In this document: one piece after another, positions 1 through 8,538 of the stretch | Layout: every line of letters starts with the position of its first letter | Position numbering within the stretch: the first letter of the stretch is position 1 | Source: Psychrobacillus sp042945595 | GTDB taxonomy: Bacteria; Bacillota; Bacilli; Bacillales_A; Planococcaceae | NCBI RefSeq assembly: GCF_042945595.1 | Contig: NZ_CP168493.1 | Location: 372,001 to 436,000, forward strand | Reading direction: 5' to 3' | DNA length: 64,000 bases | The notes under the pieces: generated by a model | Databases searched by the model: none | What the model was told of the DNA's origin: nothing | What the model saw: the letters and a program-made list of their open reading frames with translations, nothing else | Made by a program: the position numbers and the translations under genes

Positions 1-1
1 C

Positions 2-811
2 GAACACCACAAAATTGTTAAATATAACGACAATACCAGGGAAATAGCTATTAAAAATTGGGGTAAATACAACCTTTCTAAAGGTGGAAAACCAGTTTTA
101 GATTGTATTAAATCAGAGTTGAAAAATGTAAAAGACGTTTCACTTATCATGTATATTTCTGAGCAAATTGAAAGGTCAGAGATCAAACTTATCTACGTAT
201 CGTATTACGACTCGTCTAACGATACGTCACACGAGTCGTCTAACGATACGTCACACGAGTCGTCTAACGGTAAGTATGACGATACGCCAACGATAAGTGG
301 GCAAAAAGAAAAAGAAAAAGAAAAAGAAAAAGAAAAAGAAAATCATCATCTTCATCTTCATCTTTCTATAGGACAAGAAGAGTCTCGGGAAACTAAAAAC
401 ACGATGATTGATGAAGGTTTCAAAAAGGTTATTAATTTTGTTGCTGATAACATTCAAGCAGTCACTCCAATTATCGGTCAGAAAGTTGAATATCTAGTTG
501 ATCATTTTGATACAGAGTTGATTATTGAAGCTTTGGGAGCTGCAGTATTAGCAAATGCTAAAAATAAAATCTCTTATGCGGAAACAACTTTAAATAACTG
601 GAAAAACGAATTAATCACTAAACTTGAACAACTAACTGCCAAGCGGACAAGGGAAGTGAATGAAAAACAAAAGACATCCGCAGCTCAATCTAGTCAATCT
701 TTATTCGAGCCTTCTGCAGAAACATTAGAACGCGAAAGACAAACTATGGAACGATTTAGAGCACGAAAAGAAAGAGGTGATTTCGATGATGATGAATATG
801 AATTTGACTGA
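2..811 (+). CDS. phage replisome organiser / DnaD-like replication initiator (5' end outside window)
   Basis: The reading frame is open from base 2, so the true start lies left of the window; 269 residues are visible. The first 60 residues (KYNDNTREIAIKNWGKYN, then DCIKSELK) match my memory of the N-terminal winged-helix domain of phage replisome organisers, which bind the phage origin. A low-complexity linker follows: an 8-residue repeat SSNDTSHE encoded by 24-bp DNA repeats, then an alternating Lys-Glu tract. The C-terminal half (GFKKVINFVADNIQAVTP onward) resembles a DnaD_2-type domain that recruits the helicase loader. The next gene overlaps its 3' end and is a DnaC/DnaI-like loader, the usual phage pairing. 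The in-gene DNA repeats may be the replication origin. Confidence 0.8.
   Translation, partial: EHHKIVKYNDNTREIAIKNWGKYNLSKGGKPVLDCIKSELKNVKDVSLIMYISEQIERSEIKLIYVSYYDSSNDTSHESSNDTSHESSNGKYDDTPTISGQKEKEKEKEKEKENHHLHLHLSIGQEESRETKNTMIDEGFKKVINFVADNIQAVTPIIGQKVEYLVDHFDTELIIEALGAAVLANAKNKISYAETTLNNWKNELITKLEQLTAKRTREVNEKQKTSAAQSSQSLFEPSAETLERERQTMERFRARKERGDFDDDEYEFD
207..270. repeat. 24-bp direct repeats (2.7 copies) inside the initiator gene, candidate origin iterons
   Basis: Unit 1 is 207-230, unit 2 is 231-254 and a partial third unit is 255-270; units 1 and 2 differ by one base. Each contains CGTCTAACGATACGTCAC. A purine-rich AAAAAG hexamer run (about 303-341) follows 30 bp downstream and could act as an easily melted region. 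Initiator genes of several phages (lambda O, lactococcal replisome organisers) carry their origin inside the coding sequence; that this is so here is inference. Confidence 0.6.
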
Positions 812-1655
812 TAATGATTTTTGGGAGAAATTCGGTAACCTTCGCCAAGAGGATTTATTTTTTAAAGTGCATCCAGAGTTGATTGATATTGTTTCTGAGG
901 TAGAAATTAAGAAAACTGAATGCCCATCATGCAAGAAAGATGAAAGAGTTTCATGGGTTTGGGCTTTTGATGAAACCGAGTATGAAGAGCCTGTTCGCGA
1001 TTTATGTAGAGATTGTGAGTTAGAAGCATTATCACTAGAAACTGGATACACTCTCAACGAAAAACGTAGAGCGGTAATTGATAAAGAATGGTATTTCATT
1101 AATGAGAATGAAGCTTCAGGCTTCAAAAACTTTGAAGTGCATGACGAAAAATCAGAGTTTGCAAAGAAGACAACAACTGAATATATCAAAAGATTACTAG
1201 CTGGTGAACAACTCAACCTGATGATGCTAGGTAAAACAGGAACAGGGAAAAGTCATCTAAGTAAAGCGATTGCAAAAACCGCGAAACATAAAGGCAAGAA
1301 GGTTGCTTATATAACAGCCATGCACCTATTCAACAAAATTAAGGGCACCTTCAACAACATACATGAGCGAAACCGATTTAACGAGCAGTTTAAAGCTTTT
1401 GATTTAATTGTTATAGATGATGTAGGGATGGAAACAAAGAAGGTTGCAGAAGTGTCCTGGTCTACCAGTGAATGGACGGAGCTCCTCAATCTAAGGGAAG
1501 GCAAATCTAATATTTGGACAAGCAACTTTGACGAACAATCACTAAGCAAGGTAATAGGCGACCGTACGTTATCACGAATGTACGAAAATACGATTTTCAT
1601 AGAAAACTTTACCGGCGAAGATTTCCGTAGGAGAAAAAGAATAAACGTAGTTTGA
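786..1655 (+). CDS. DnaC/DnaI-like helicase loader ATPase
   Basis: This is a 289-residue AAA+ ATPase. The N-terminal third holds a Cys4 zinc site (CPSC near residue 40, CRDC near residue 75). The C-terminal AAA+ core has a Walker A motif GKTGTGKS, a Walker B strand LIVIDDVG and an arginine-finger segment GDRTLSRM. This layout is that of phage DnaC-like loaders, which place the replicative helicase on an initiator-opened origin. The start is set to the ATG at 786, five bases after AGAGGTGA; ATG 789 and 792 are alternatives. It overlaps the initiator gene by 26 bp, consistent with translational coupling. Confidence 0.85.
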   Translation: MMMNMNLTDNDFWEKFGNLRQEDLFFKVHPELIDIVSEVEIKKTECPSCKKDERVSWVWAFDETEYEEPVRDLCRDCELEALSLETGYTLNEKRRAVIDKEWYFINENEASGFKNFEVHDEKSEFAKKTTTEYIKRLLAGEQLNLMMLGKTGTGKSHLSKAIAKTAKHKGKKVAYITAMHLFNKIKGTFNNIHERNRFNEQFKAFDLIVIDDVGMETKKVAEVSWSTSEWTELLNLREGKSNIWTSNFDEQSLSKVIGDRTLSRMYENTIFIENFTGEDFRRRKRINVV

Positions 1656-1702
1656 TGAGGTTGCTTCCCTTCCTCATCATCCTGGAAGGGGATGTTACAT
1701 AC

Positions 1703-2326
1703 ATGTACAAAATGACTGATACAGAATTGCATCGGTATTTAAATGCAACAACAACTTATGAACGTTTATGCATAGAGCAGCAAGAAGAACTTGAAGAAGC
1801 TTATGAGAATGTATTTGGTACTCGAACAAGTTGGGATTACGAACAAGGAAAAATATATTCAGAGTCGCTAAATGTTGCGGATTATGCGATCTATTTAGTT
1901 GATCTAAAGGGCAAACATAAAAATGATCGTGAGCTTTGGGAACGTCGTATACGGGTATTTAAAAGAGCATTGTACTGTTTAACTGATGAAGAACAATTTA
2001 TTTATAGAAAAAGTCCTGCAACCTTTAAAGATTACGAGTTATACCATAAGATCCTCGATACATTACGTAATTATTTAGAGGAAATTGTATCGACTATACC
2101 TGAGTTACAAGAAAAAGAGAAAAAGTTCTTTGAATCAGCAAGTGAAGCTAGAGAAGTAGCTAGGTATGACGCTAAAGTTGATAAAATGAGCATGTTAGAG
2201 CTTTTAGAGGATTCGGATATAAGTAGTCGGAAAGATATATTAAAGAATTTAAATCCAACCGATTCAAATGTATTTGAAAAATTTACTCGAGCAGCGTTTG
2301 CAGTATCAAGTAAAATTGCTTATTAG
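1703..2326 (+). CDS. hypothetical phage-type protein, acidic and helical
   Basis: I do not recognise a family. The protein has 207 residues, is acidic and probably largely helical, with a Glu-rich N-terminus and a possible coiled coil near residues 130-160 (LEEIVSTIPELQEKEKKF). The start is the ATG at 1703, preceded by GGAAGGGGAT; an upstream in-frame ATG at 1652 has no good ribosome site. It lies 11 bp upstream of the ArpU-like regulator and in the same direction as the replication genes, so it is probably an early or middle gene of the element. Confidence 0.65.
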   Translation: MYKMTDTELHRYLNATTTYERLCIEQQEELEEAYENVFGTRTSWDYEQGKIYSESLNVADYAIYLVDLKGKHKNDRELWERRIRVFKRALYCLTDEEQFIYRKSPATFKDYELYHKILDTLRNYLEEIVSTIPELQEKEKKFFESASEAREVARYDAKVDKMSMLELLEDSDISSRKDILKNLNPTDSNVFEKFTRAAFAVSSKIAY

Positions 2327-2337
2327 GAGGATTTCGT

Positions 2338-2748
2338 ATGTTTATTATAAAAAATCATATAGATCTGTTGCAGAAGATCAGTTTTGTTAGATTGGCGATA
2401 AATCAATATGAAGTTGGTTTAGGTCAAATTGGTGAAGTTCATCCAGAGGCTTACAAGTTTGAAGAAAAGATAGATGAATTAAAAGATCTCCTGTTTAAGT
2501 ATGAAGAGATAAGAGACCGAAATACTGAGAATATAAATCAATTTGCAGCATCAAGAATGGATTATAAGGTTGCTTGGTTGCATTATATCGATGGTTTAAA
2601 TTACAAGCAAATAGCAAAGGTGTTAGGGAAAAGCTACGGTTATATCCGCGGAGTGGTTTGTGACACTAAAAAAAGAGAAAAAGAATTAAACCTCTCATTT
2701 AGGACGAACCAACCTTCGAACGCTTTATGTTTTTATCGGACACCTTAA
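2338..2748 (+). CDS. ArpU/RinA-like phage late-gene transcription regulator
   Basis: This 136-residue protein ends with a sigma-70 region-4-like helix-turn-helix (near residues 79-105: AWLHYIDGLNYKQIAKVLG, then SYGYIRGV). Small proteins with this arrangement, placed between replication genes and the terminase, are ArpU/RinA-type activators of phage late (packaging) operons. AGGAGGATTTCGT precedes the ATG. The last 15 or so residues look unusual (NQPSNALCFYRTP) and the following DNA is internally repetitive, so the C-terminus may have been altered. Its place 0.9 kb upstream of the terminase small subunit fits a role in switching that gene on. Confidence 0.7.
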   Translation: MFIIKNHIDLLQKISFVRLAINQYEVGLGQIGEVHPEAYKFEEKIDELKDLLFKYEEIRDRNTENINQFAASRMDYKVAWLHYIDGLNYKQIAKVLGKSYGYIRGVVCDTKKREKELNLSFRTNQPSNALCFYRTP

Positions 2749-2850
2749 AAGGGCAGTATTCGGCATTATCGGCAGCCTTAAAAAAGAGAAGTATAGTGAC
2801 ATTTGTGACACCCTAAAAAGAGTTGTTGGAGATTTTGGAGACCTAAAAAG
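2741..2850. repeat. four degenerate about 33-bp repeats after the ArpU-like gene
   Basis: The motif C-C-(C/T)-T-A-A-A-A-(A/G)-G recurs near 2743, 2776, 2811 and 2842, about every 31-35 bp. One frame through this stretch is open until a stop near 2859 and would give a peptide with repeated LKR/LKK. It could be binding sites for the adjacent regulator or a decayed coding repeat. Confidence 0.4.
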
Positions 2851-2960
2851 GTTGCGTTGAATGTAGTACTCCGTTAGAAAGTCTTGATATTACTAGCTTT
2901 TGCAACGTACAACACTGAATTTCTTTTAGATTTATGAAAATTTTATATAGAGGTGAGGAT

Positions 2961-3503
2961 ATGGCTCAAGGTATCGTAGAACATGCGGTATATATGGATA
3001 TCCAACAAATTAAAGACCTAGAGAATGGCACTTATCACGTTAAAAATACGTATAAAAGCGAACATTTTAAAGCACATAACGGCACTTTTCTGTTTGAAAA
3101 TGGCCAAACAATTCAATGTAGTACAACGGAAGTCGGTTATGGGGTGCGGACGTGGTTTGAATGCCCATCGTGTTTTAGGAATACGAAGAGGATGTACCAA
3201 GCAAAGCGTAGTGATTTATGGAAGTGTCGAGAATGTCACAAGCTCGTATACGTAAAATCTCGTTTATCTGGCAATCAGTTTGAGTATGTTACGAGGCAGA
3301 TCCGTGAATTACAACATGAACTAAAAGTATCGAGAGATAATTATTGGCCATGTTTCCCAAACTGCATAGTTGATGCTGATATAGAATGGTTACCAATAAT
3401 CAAACCAAAATATATGCGTCAGAGCACTTTTGATGAGTTACGACTTAAATTAGAATTTCTGATTGCCGAAAGAGTACGCTTATGGCTGGCGATGGTCGGT
3501 TGA
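2961..3503 (+). CDS. phage-type zinc-ribbon protein of unknown function
   Basis: The protein has 180 residues with a clear zinc ribbon (CPSC near residue 66, CREC 20 residues later), followed by a helical C-terminal half and two Trp/Pro-rich segments. I know of similar zinc-ribbon proteins just upstream of terminase genes in Gram-positive phages but cannot name a family. The start is placed at ATG 2961 after GAGGTGAG; an in-frame ATG at 2934 would add nine residues but lacks a ribosome site. It lies between the late-regulator gene and the terminase small subunit. Confidence 0.65.
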   Translation: MAQGIVEHAVYMDIQQIKDLENGTYHVKNTYKSEHFKAHNGTFLFENGQTIQCSTTEVGYGVRTWFECPSCFRNTKRMYQAKRSDLWKCRECHKLVYVKSRLSGNQFEYVTRQIRELQHELKVSRDNYWPCFPNCIVDADIEWLPIIKPKYMRQSTFDELRLKLEFLIAERVRLWLAMVG

Positions 3504-3612
3504 TATTGACAATTACTTAGATATAGTAAGGCGAACGAACAAAGGTTCACCTTATGACATGTATTGTATTTGGTAATTAACAATTATTAAGGGCTTTTAT
3601 TTGGGGGGAGAC

Positions 3613-4035
3613 ATGAAACTAACTGGAAAACAACAGAAGTTTGTTGATTATTATTTGACTAGCGGCAACGCTGAGGATGCGGCTAAGAAAGCTGGATATA
3701 ACGCAAGAGGAAATACTACAAAGTTACTACAAAATACTACAATTCAAAAAGCCATAATAGAACGCAATATACAGATTGAGAGCGACAGGATAGCCGATAT
3801 GGAAGAAGTAAAGAAGTTTTGGACGAATACTATGCGTAGTGATGAAAATGAGTTAAAAGATCGTTTAAAGGCTTCTGAATACATTGCCAAAACTAACGCA
3901 GCTTTCATAGATAAAGTTGAGACAAAAGGCGAGCAAGTTTACTCCATTAAATTACCGGGTGATCTTTCTGTCCTTTCAGTCGAGGAGTTAAAGGATCTTG
4001 AATCTACACTAACTAAAGCAGGCTACACTGACTGA
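3613..4035 (+). CDS. terS: terminase small subunit
   Basis: This 140-residue protein starts KLTGKQQKFVDYYL and continues NAEDAAKKAGYN, the characteristic N-terminal helix-turn-helix of the Terminase_2 small-subunit family, which recognises the pac or cos site and starts DNA packaging. The middle (RLKASEYIAKTNAAF) is the usual oligomerisation region. The start ATG at 3613 directly follows GGGGGGAG. No large subunit follows, which is the main reason to suspect a satellite: phage-inducible islands commonly keep their own small subunit and borrow the helper's large subunit and capsid. A decayed prophage is the alternative. Confidence 0.9.
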   Translation: MKLTGKQQKFVDYYLTSGNAEDAAKKAGYNARGNTTKLLQNTTIQKAIIERNIQIESDRIADMEEVKKFWTNTMRSDENELKDRLKASEYIAKTNAAFIDKVETKGEQVYSIKLPGDLSVLSVEELKDLESTLTKAGYTD

Positions 4036-4085
4036 GGTAGATAAACAAGAACATCTATAAAGAAAAATAAAATAGGGGTGAGTAA

Positions 4086-7000
4086 ATGGGTAATGGATAT
4101 GGCGATTTTATAAATAAGCAATTCAAGCAAGTCAAAGAGCCTAAGACCTACAAGACGACAGGCACCCAATATAATAAAGCACAGGAACAGGAGAGGTCGG
4201 CAATTCGCTCTCAACTTGCTAATGATATTGCCTATTGGTCGCAAAAAAGAGGCACCCCGATTGATACTTCCAGTAATCCTGTGGCTGTAGCTGAAAATTA
4301 CTACAAGACACAAGAAAAACGAGCGGAAATCGAAAAAGCAGGACAAAAACGGATGAGTGAGAATGGCGGTAAAGGAAAGTACACCGCTGAAGACCGCTTA
4401 GCAGAATCCAAAAAGTATAGCGAAAAAGACCGAGTAACTTCAGCTAACGCGTATGAAAAAGAAATCGGTAAAACCCTTACGTCTGACTTTAAAAAGGGCT
4501 ACAATTATTCAACTAATAGTGGAATAACTGGAAGTGATGTTCGTTTTGAAGCATTTATGGATAAGTTGAAGAATCAGAAAAATACAGTAGCTCAACAGTT
4601 AGCTCCTGAGTTTAATGTGAAGGAAGAAAAGAAGAATAACTTCCTTCAAAATCTTGGGAAGAAGGCTGGCCAAGGTGTAGATAAATCAATGGACTTCTTA
4701 GCTTCTCTCACAGTATTTAATGATTCTGGTTACAAACGTTCTCAGGAAGAGAAAAAAGCAAAAGGGATTGAACGCAGTGGATTAGATAGATTTGCAACAA
4801 GAGCTGCTAATACTGCTAACTTAGGAATCCCTGCACAATTACAGAAACGCGCTACTGGAGAGCAAGCGTATTACGCAACTCAACGTGAAGTAGGTCACGG
4901 TGGCGGCGCTGATATGGCAGCAGATTTACTAGGTTATTTAGCTCCAGGTACGACCATTGCAAAAGGTGTACGCGGGACCAAACTTGGGGCAAAAGGTGTT
5001 GAAGGTCTTCTAAAGAAAGGAGTTACCAAAGAAACCGCTAAACAAATCGCCAAACAGACCGCTAAGGAAGGTGCTGCAGTAGGAGGAATAATGTCTGGTG
5101 CTGAGATTGCCGGGCGAGAAGCTTTAAATCCGGATGATTATAACTGGAAGCAAAACTTAGCGCAATTTGGTTTAGAAACTGGAGCAGGAGCTGTTTTAGA
5201 TCCAGCTATGACGTTAGGGATAGGTAAGTTAATTAGCAAGATTAAAAAGCCACCAACAGGAGCTAGTCCTGTGGAAAAATCTATTTTAGAAACATTAGCA
5301 GTATTACCATCTCCGCAAAAGGGGAACGCAATACCTGGTCCGCAAGCAAGGGAAACTGGAGAGCCGTTTCAAGGATTCCTTAAACAGTTATCATCGCCGT
5401 ATCTAAGCAAAGAGTTAGCAGCTACTACAACGAAACAAAGACCAGGTTTAGAAGCGTTGAAAAAAGCTTTCAAAGGGCAAGATGTTCCAACAACTTCTAA
5501 TATTGCAAAACAAGCTGATAGTACAAATATCGTTCCAAATAAATCAGAGATAGCGGATAAATTAACACCTGCAGCAGAAGCAGATTATACAAAAGGTGTT
5601 GCCGTAGAAACGTTGAAGGATATCAGTGGTTTTAAAGGTGCAACAAGTGATGTATATCGTATCTTTGATGATGTGTTTGGTAAAAATTCGCCTGTTACGA
5701 AACGTGTTCTTGGAGAACTTGATGCATCTAAATCAAGATACGTAAATATGCAAGAAACCCTACTTAAAGAGTTAGATGATAACATCGTAAAAGGGTTAGG
5801 AATCAAAAAAGGTAGCAAACTTTCTAGATACGTTCAAGATTATGGCGAAAAGAAAATGGATTTACCTACATTGAGAGAGAAAGCTCCTGATGATTGGGAG
5901 AAAGTTGTGGAAGCTGATAAATGGTTTAGGGCAAAATATGATTCACTTATTGATGAAGTTAATGCATCTCGTAAACTTGCGTATCCTAATAGTCCAGATA
6001 AGCAAATCCCTAAACGAAATGATTACTACCGACATTTCACGGAATTTACAAGCTTAACAGGATTGAAAAACATTTTTGATACACCGTCAGCTATTGATCC
6101 ACATCTTGCTGGTACATCGGAATTTACGAAACCAGGTTCAAAGTATGCGGGGTTTATGCAAAGGCGAGGGTTAGGACCGTATAAAAGCGATGCAGTAGGT
6201 GGATTTTTAAACTATGTTCCTTCAGCTTCTTATGCAAAAGAAATAGATCCTAATATAAAAAATATCAGAGCTTTTCGAAGTGAGTTAGCTGACATTACGC
6301 AAGATAGTAGAAATCTAAATGATTTTATTGGCTATTTAGATAAATACTCAAATGATTTAGCGGGGAAGACTAATCCGTATTTGGATCGTAACGTTCAAGA
6401 TATTATCGGAAGAAAACCAATGGCATTTCTTAATTGGATGAACGGTCGAGTAAAAACAAATACTATCCTTGGAAACTTGGCCTCGACACTTGCTCAAGTC
6501 GCTAACATGCCGTTAGGTTTAGCATTTGCTAAACAACATTCAGTAAAAGGCATTAGTCGGACAATGAAAGCTTTGCTAGACAATACAGAACCGATTCACC
6601 AATCTGCATTTATGAAAGAACGTTATTCTGATTCAATGTACCGTAAATTTGACCAACGATGGATTGAGCAACCACAAAAAATGGCTGAATGGCTAATTGA
6701 AACATCTGACCGAGTAGGTTCATCTTTCGTGTGGAATTCAGCTTATGAAAAAGGATTAAAACAAGGCGTGTCGAATCCTATTAAATATGCAGACGACAAC
6801 ACAAGAAGAATGGTTGCTGGTCGTGGTGTAGGTGAAGTTCCCCTATTACAAAAATCTAAAGTTGTTCAAATGGTTATGCCGTTCACTTTAGAAGTGGGAA
6901 ATCAGTGGTATGTAATGAGAGATATGGTTAAATCAAAAGATTTTGTTGGATTACCTCTCATGCTCGTGGCGAATCACGTATTAAATAAGGCTATGGAGGA

Positions 7001-7715
7001 AATACGAGGGGATGCAGTGACATTTGATCCAATCGATGCGGTAAAAGAAGGGATGAACGACGGTCTTTCTCCTGCTAGAATAGGAGGTCGTTTAGGTGGT
7101 GAAGTACTGTCCAACATACCTGGTGGTCAATACTTAGCTGGTCTGTACCCAGAATATGGAGGAATAGGTGGGGTTAAAACTCCAACTAGGGCAGACTTAT
7201 TCGCAGATAGAAACCCACAACGCTTTGGTACTGGTCTTGTTTTGAATAATGGAGTCACAGATCCACTCTTTAAATTGCTTCCTCCATTCGGTGGTAATCA
7301 GTTGAAGAAGACTCTTGGTGGATTAGAGGTCATGCAAAACGGAGGCTCTTTCAAGAAAGGTACAGGAAAATTAAGCGGATTACCTTTCATGGGTAAAACG
7401 GACGAACTTAAATTCCCTATTGAGAATAGTCCTGAAGACAAATTGAAAATGCTGTTGTTTGGTCCAAACGCTTCTGACAATGCTAGAGAATACTTCGATA
7501 ACAAGCGGAGTCCTTTAGGGGTAAAACAAACAGAGGAGTATAAGAAAGCGGTAGACCGTGGCAAAGGTCAAGAATTCTACGAATCAATACTGAAAACCAG
7601 AAGTGATGATTCAGTGAAGCGTAAAATAAAAGAAATTGAAAAAGACAAAACACTGACCGATGAAGAACGTAGAAAAAGATTATTGAAAGTGTTAAAACTG
7701 GACGAATCTAAATAA
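4086..7715 (+). CDS. large phage-type protein, possibly an internal/ejected polyvalent protein (LPD38-like)
   Basis: The protein has 1209 residues. The N-terminal 260 are highly charged and helical. A Gly/Ala-rich, weakly hydrophobic part follows (near 275-390, containing LLGYLAPGTTIAKGVRGTK and AVGGIMSGAEIAGREAL). The C-terminal half has a conserved-looking block near 780-960 with FLNWMNGRVKTNTILGNLAS, then GRGVGEVPLLQKSK and VMPFTLEVGNQWY. That block resembles domains of large polyvalent proteins, which phages and conjugative elements carry into the recipient cell with their DNA; the family assignment is from memory and tentative. The ribosome site is GGGGTGAG. It directly follows terS, where the terminase large subunit would normally be. 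It has no ATPase or nuclease motifs, so it is not that subunit. Confidence 0.6.
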   Translation: MGNGYGDFINKQFKQVKEPKTYKTTGTQYNKAQEQERSAIRSQLANDIAYWSQKRGTPIDTSSNPVAVAENYYKTQEKRAEIEKAGQKRMSENGGKGKYTAEDRLAESKKYSEKDRVTSANAYEKEIGKTLTSDFKKGYNYSTNSGITGSDVRFEAFMDKLKNQKNTVAQQLAPEFNVKEEKKNNFLQNLGKKAGQGVDKSMDFLASLTVFNDSGYKRSQEEKKAKGIERSGLDRFATRAANTANLGIPAQLQKRATGEQAYYATQREVGHGGGADMAADLLGYLAPGTTIAKGVRGTKLGAKGVEGLLKKGVTKETAKQIAKQTAKEGAAVGGIMSGAEIAGREALNPDDYNWKQNLAQFGLETGAGAVLDPAMTLGIGKLISKIKKPPTGASPVEKSILETLAVLPSPQKGNAIPGPQARETGEPFQGFLKQLSSPYLSKELAATTTKQRPGLEALKKAFKGQDVPTTSNIAKQADSTNIVPNKSEIADKLTPAAEADYTKGVAVETLKDISGFKGATSDVYRIFDDVFGKNSPVTKRVLGELDASKSRYVNMQETLLKELDDNIVKGLGIKKGSKLSRYVQDYGEKKMDLPTLREKAPDDWEKVVEADKWFRAKYDSLIDEVNASRKLAYPNSPDKQIPKRNDYYRHFTEFTSLTGLKNIFDTPSAIDPHLAGTSEFTKPGSKYAGFMQRRGLGPYKSDAVGGFLNYVPSASYAKEIDPNIKNIRAFRSELADITQDSRNLNDFIGYLDKYSNDLAGKTNPYLDRNVQDIIGRKPMAFLNWMNGRVKTNTILGNLASTLAQVANMPLGLAFAKQHSVKGISRTMKALLDNTEPIHQSAFMKERYSDSMYRKFDQRWIEQPQKMAEWLIETSDRVGSSFVWNSAYEKGLKQGVSNPIKYADDNTRRMVAGRGVGEVPLLQKSKVVQMVMPFTLEVGNQWYVMRDMVKSKDFVGLPLMLVANHVLNKAMEEIRGDAVTFDPIDAVKEGMNDGLSPARIGGRLGGEVLSNIPGGQYLAGLYPEYGGIGGVKTPTRADLFADRNPQRFGTGLVLNNGVTDPLFKLLPPFGGNQLKKTLGGLEVMQNGGSFKKGTGKLSGLPFMGKTDELKFPIENSPEDKLKMLLFGPNASDNAREYFDNKRSPLGVKQTEEYKKAVDRGKGQEFYESILKTRSDDSVKRKIKEIEKDKTLTDEERRKRLLKVLKLDESK

Positions 7716-7737
7716 GATATAGAAAGAGGTGATATAT

Positions 7738-7911
7738 TTGTTTGATAAACTTAAAGCGTTTTGGAATATCATCGACTATCCACTATATATCTTGGTAGTA
7801 GTAGCTTTTATTGTCTGGTTAATATTTTCAATGCAATCAAAGAAAACAGCAACTTTAGACGATCCAACAGGGAACTCTAATATTAGAAAAAAATGGTACG
7901 ATTTCACTTAA
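7738..7911 (+). CDS. small single-span membrane protein
   Basis: This protein has 57 residues and one clear membrane helix (YPLYILVVVAFIVWLIF) after a short amphipathic N-terminus, and a basic polar tail. The TTG at 7738 lies five bases after AGAGGTGA; GTG 7729 overlaps the ribosome site and is unlikely. It is 22 bp behind the 1209-residue protein and ahead of a terminator, so it ends the packaging-side operon. A holin-like or membrane-anchor role is possible, but nothing specific can be claimed. Confidence 0.6.
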   Translation: MFDKLKAFWNIIDYPLYILVVVAFIVWLIFSMQSKKTATLDDPTGNSNIRKKWYDFT

Positions 7912-7923
7912 TTAAATCCAACG

Positions 7924-7950
7924 GCACGCTCAATTTGAGTGTGCTTTTTA
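7924..7950 (+). terminator. Rho-independent terminator of the terS operon
   Basis: The stem GCACGCTCAA / TTGAGTGTGC is perfect over 10 bp and is followed by TTTTTATT. Confidence 0.85.
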
Positions 7951-8058
7951 TTAGTTTAAAGGTCATCCGTGATCATTTTCAATATTTTTGAATGATTATT
8001 TTTAGTATAGTTTGAAAAGGATTCAGTAAAAAAGATACAGAATACTGGAGGTAAACAA

Positions 8059-8256
8059 ATGACATTACGCATTGCAAAAGGTGTTCCAGATTTATTAAAG
8101 TACCTCGAATCTAATGGGGTAGAACTAAGTTTATCTACCATTTATAGACTTATACGTAAGCGGGAAATACCTTTTAAACGAATTAATACGCAAGTATTAC
8201 TGTTCGACTTGAACAAGATAGACAGATGGATTGTAGGAGATTTGGAGGGATATTAA
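8059..8256 (+). CDS. small helix-turn-helix DNA-binding protein (excisionase/HTH_17 type)
   Basis: The protein has 65 residues. The core LSLSTIYRLIRKREIPFKRI is a winged-helix/HTH_17 signature: helix, recognition helix with Arg-Lys-Arg, then a wing ending in a D..KIDRWI segment. Such proteins act as excisionases or small transcription regulators in mobile elements. ACTGGAGGTAAACAA precedes the ATG. A second small regulator follows 46 bp later. No integrase gene is in view to pair with it. Confidence 0.75.
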   Translation: MTLRIAKGVPDLLKYLESNGVELSLSTIYRLIRKREIPFKRINTQVLLFDLNKIDRWIVGDLEGY

Positions 8257-8302
8257 GATTACGCTGGAGAGGCAAAGGATAATAACTAAATGGGGGAATT
8301 AT

Positions 8303-8494
8303 ATGAAACATTTCTACAATTCGAATGAAGTAATGGACTTGCTTTCACTCAATTCTTTACGTACATCCCAGTTACGTATACAAGCGATGAATAAAGAACT
8401 GAAAGATAAAGGTTACTGGATAGAGCGAGGAAAAGTACCCGTTCAATTCTTTCATGAAAAGTATCCTTATATTGAAAGGGAAAGGGTTTACTAA
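8303..8494 (+). CDS. small putative DNA-binding protein
   Basis: The protein has 63 residues. Its pattern YNSNEVMDLLSLNSLRTSQL, then IQAMNKELKDKGYWIERGKV is like short HTH proteins of Gram-positive plasmids and phages in which a specificity helix is followed by Lys-Gly-Tyr/Arg-Gly-Lys-Val. The ribosome site is GGGGGAAT. It probably forms one transcript with the preceding HTH gene and shares a two-way terminator with the convergent operon. The function is not known. Confidence 0.6.
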   Translation: MKHFYNSNEVMDLLSLNSLRTSQLRIQAMNKELKDKGYWIERGKVPVQFFHEKYPYIERERVY

Positions 8495-8495
8495 A

Positions 8496-8530
8496 AAAGG
8501 CTTGCACAGAATAGTGTAAGCCTTTAATTT
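8496..8530. terminator. bidirectional terminator between convergent genes
   Basis: The perfect 12-bp stem AAAGGCTTGCAC / GTGTAAGCCTTT has A-rich and T-rich flanks on both sides. It serves the plus-strand HTH pair and the minus-strand FtsK operon. Confidence 0.85.
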
Positions 8531-8538
8531 ATATTAAA

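Noticed and set aside
725..1216. 163-codon minus-strand frame opposite the DnaC-like gene
   Set aside because: It is antisense to a gene with clear AAA+ motifs and has no ribosome site.
4086..7715. Terminase large subunit
   Set aside because: Its position after terS suggested it, but there is no Walker A/B ATPase pair, no nuclease motif, and the length is more than twice the usual.
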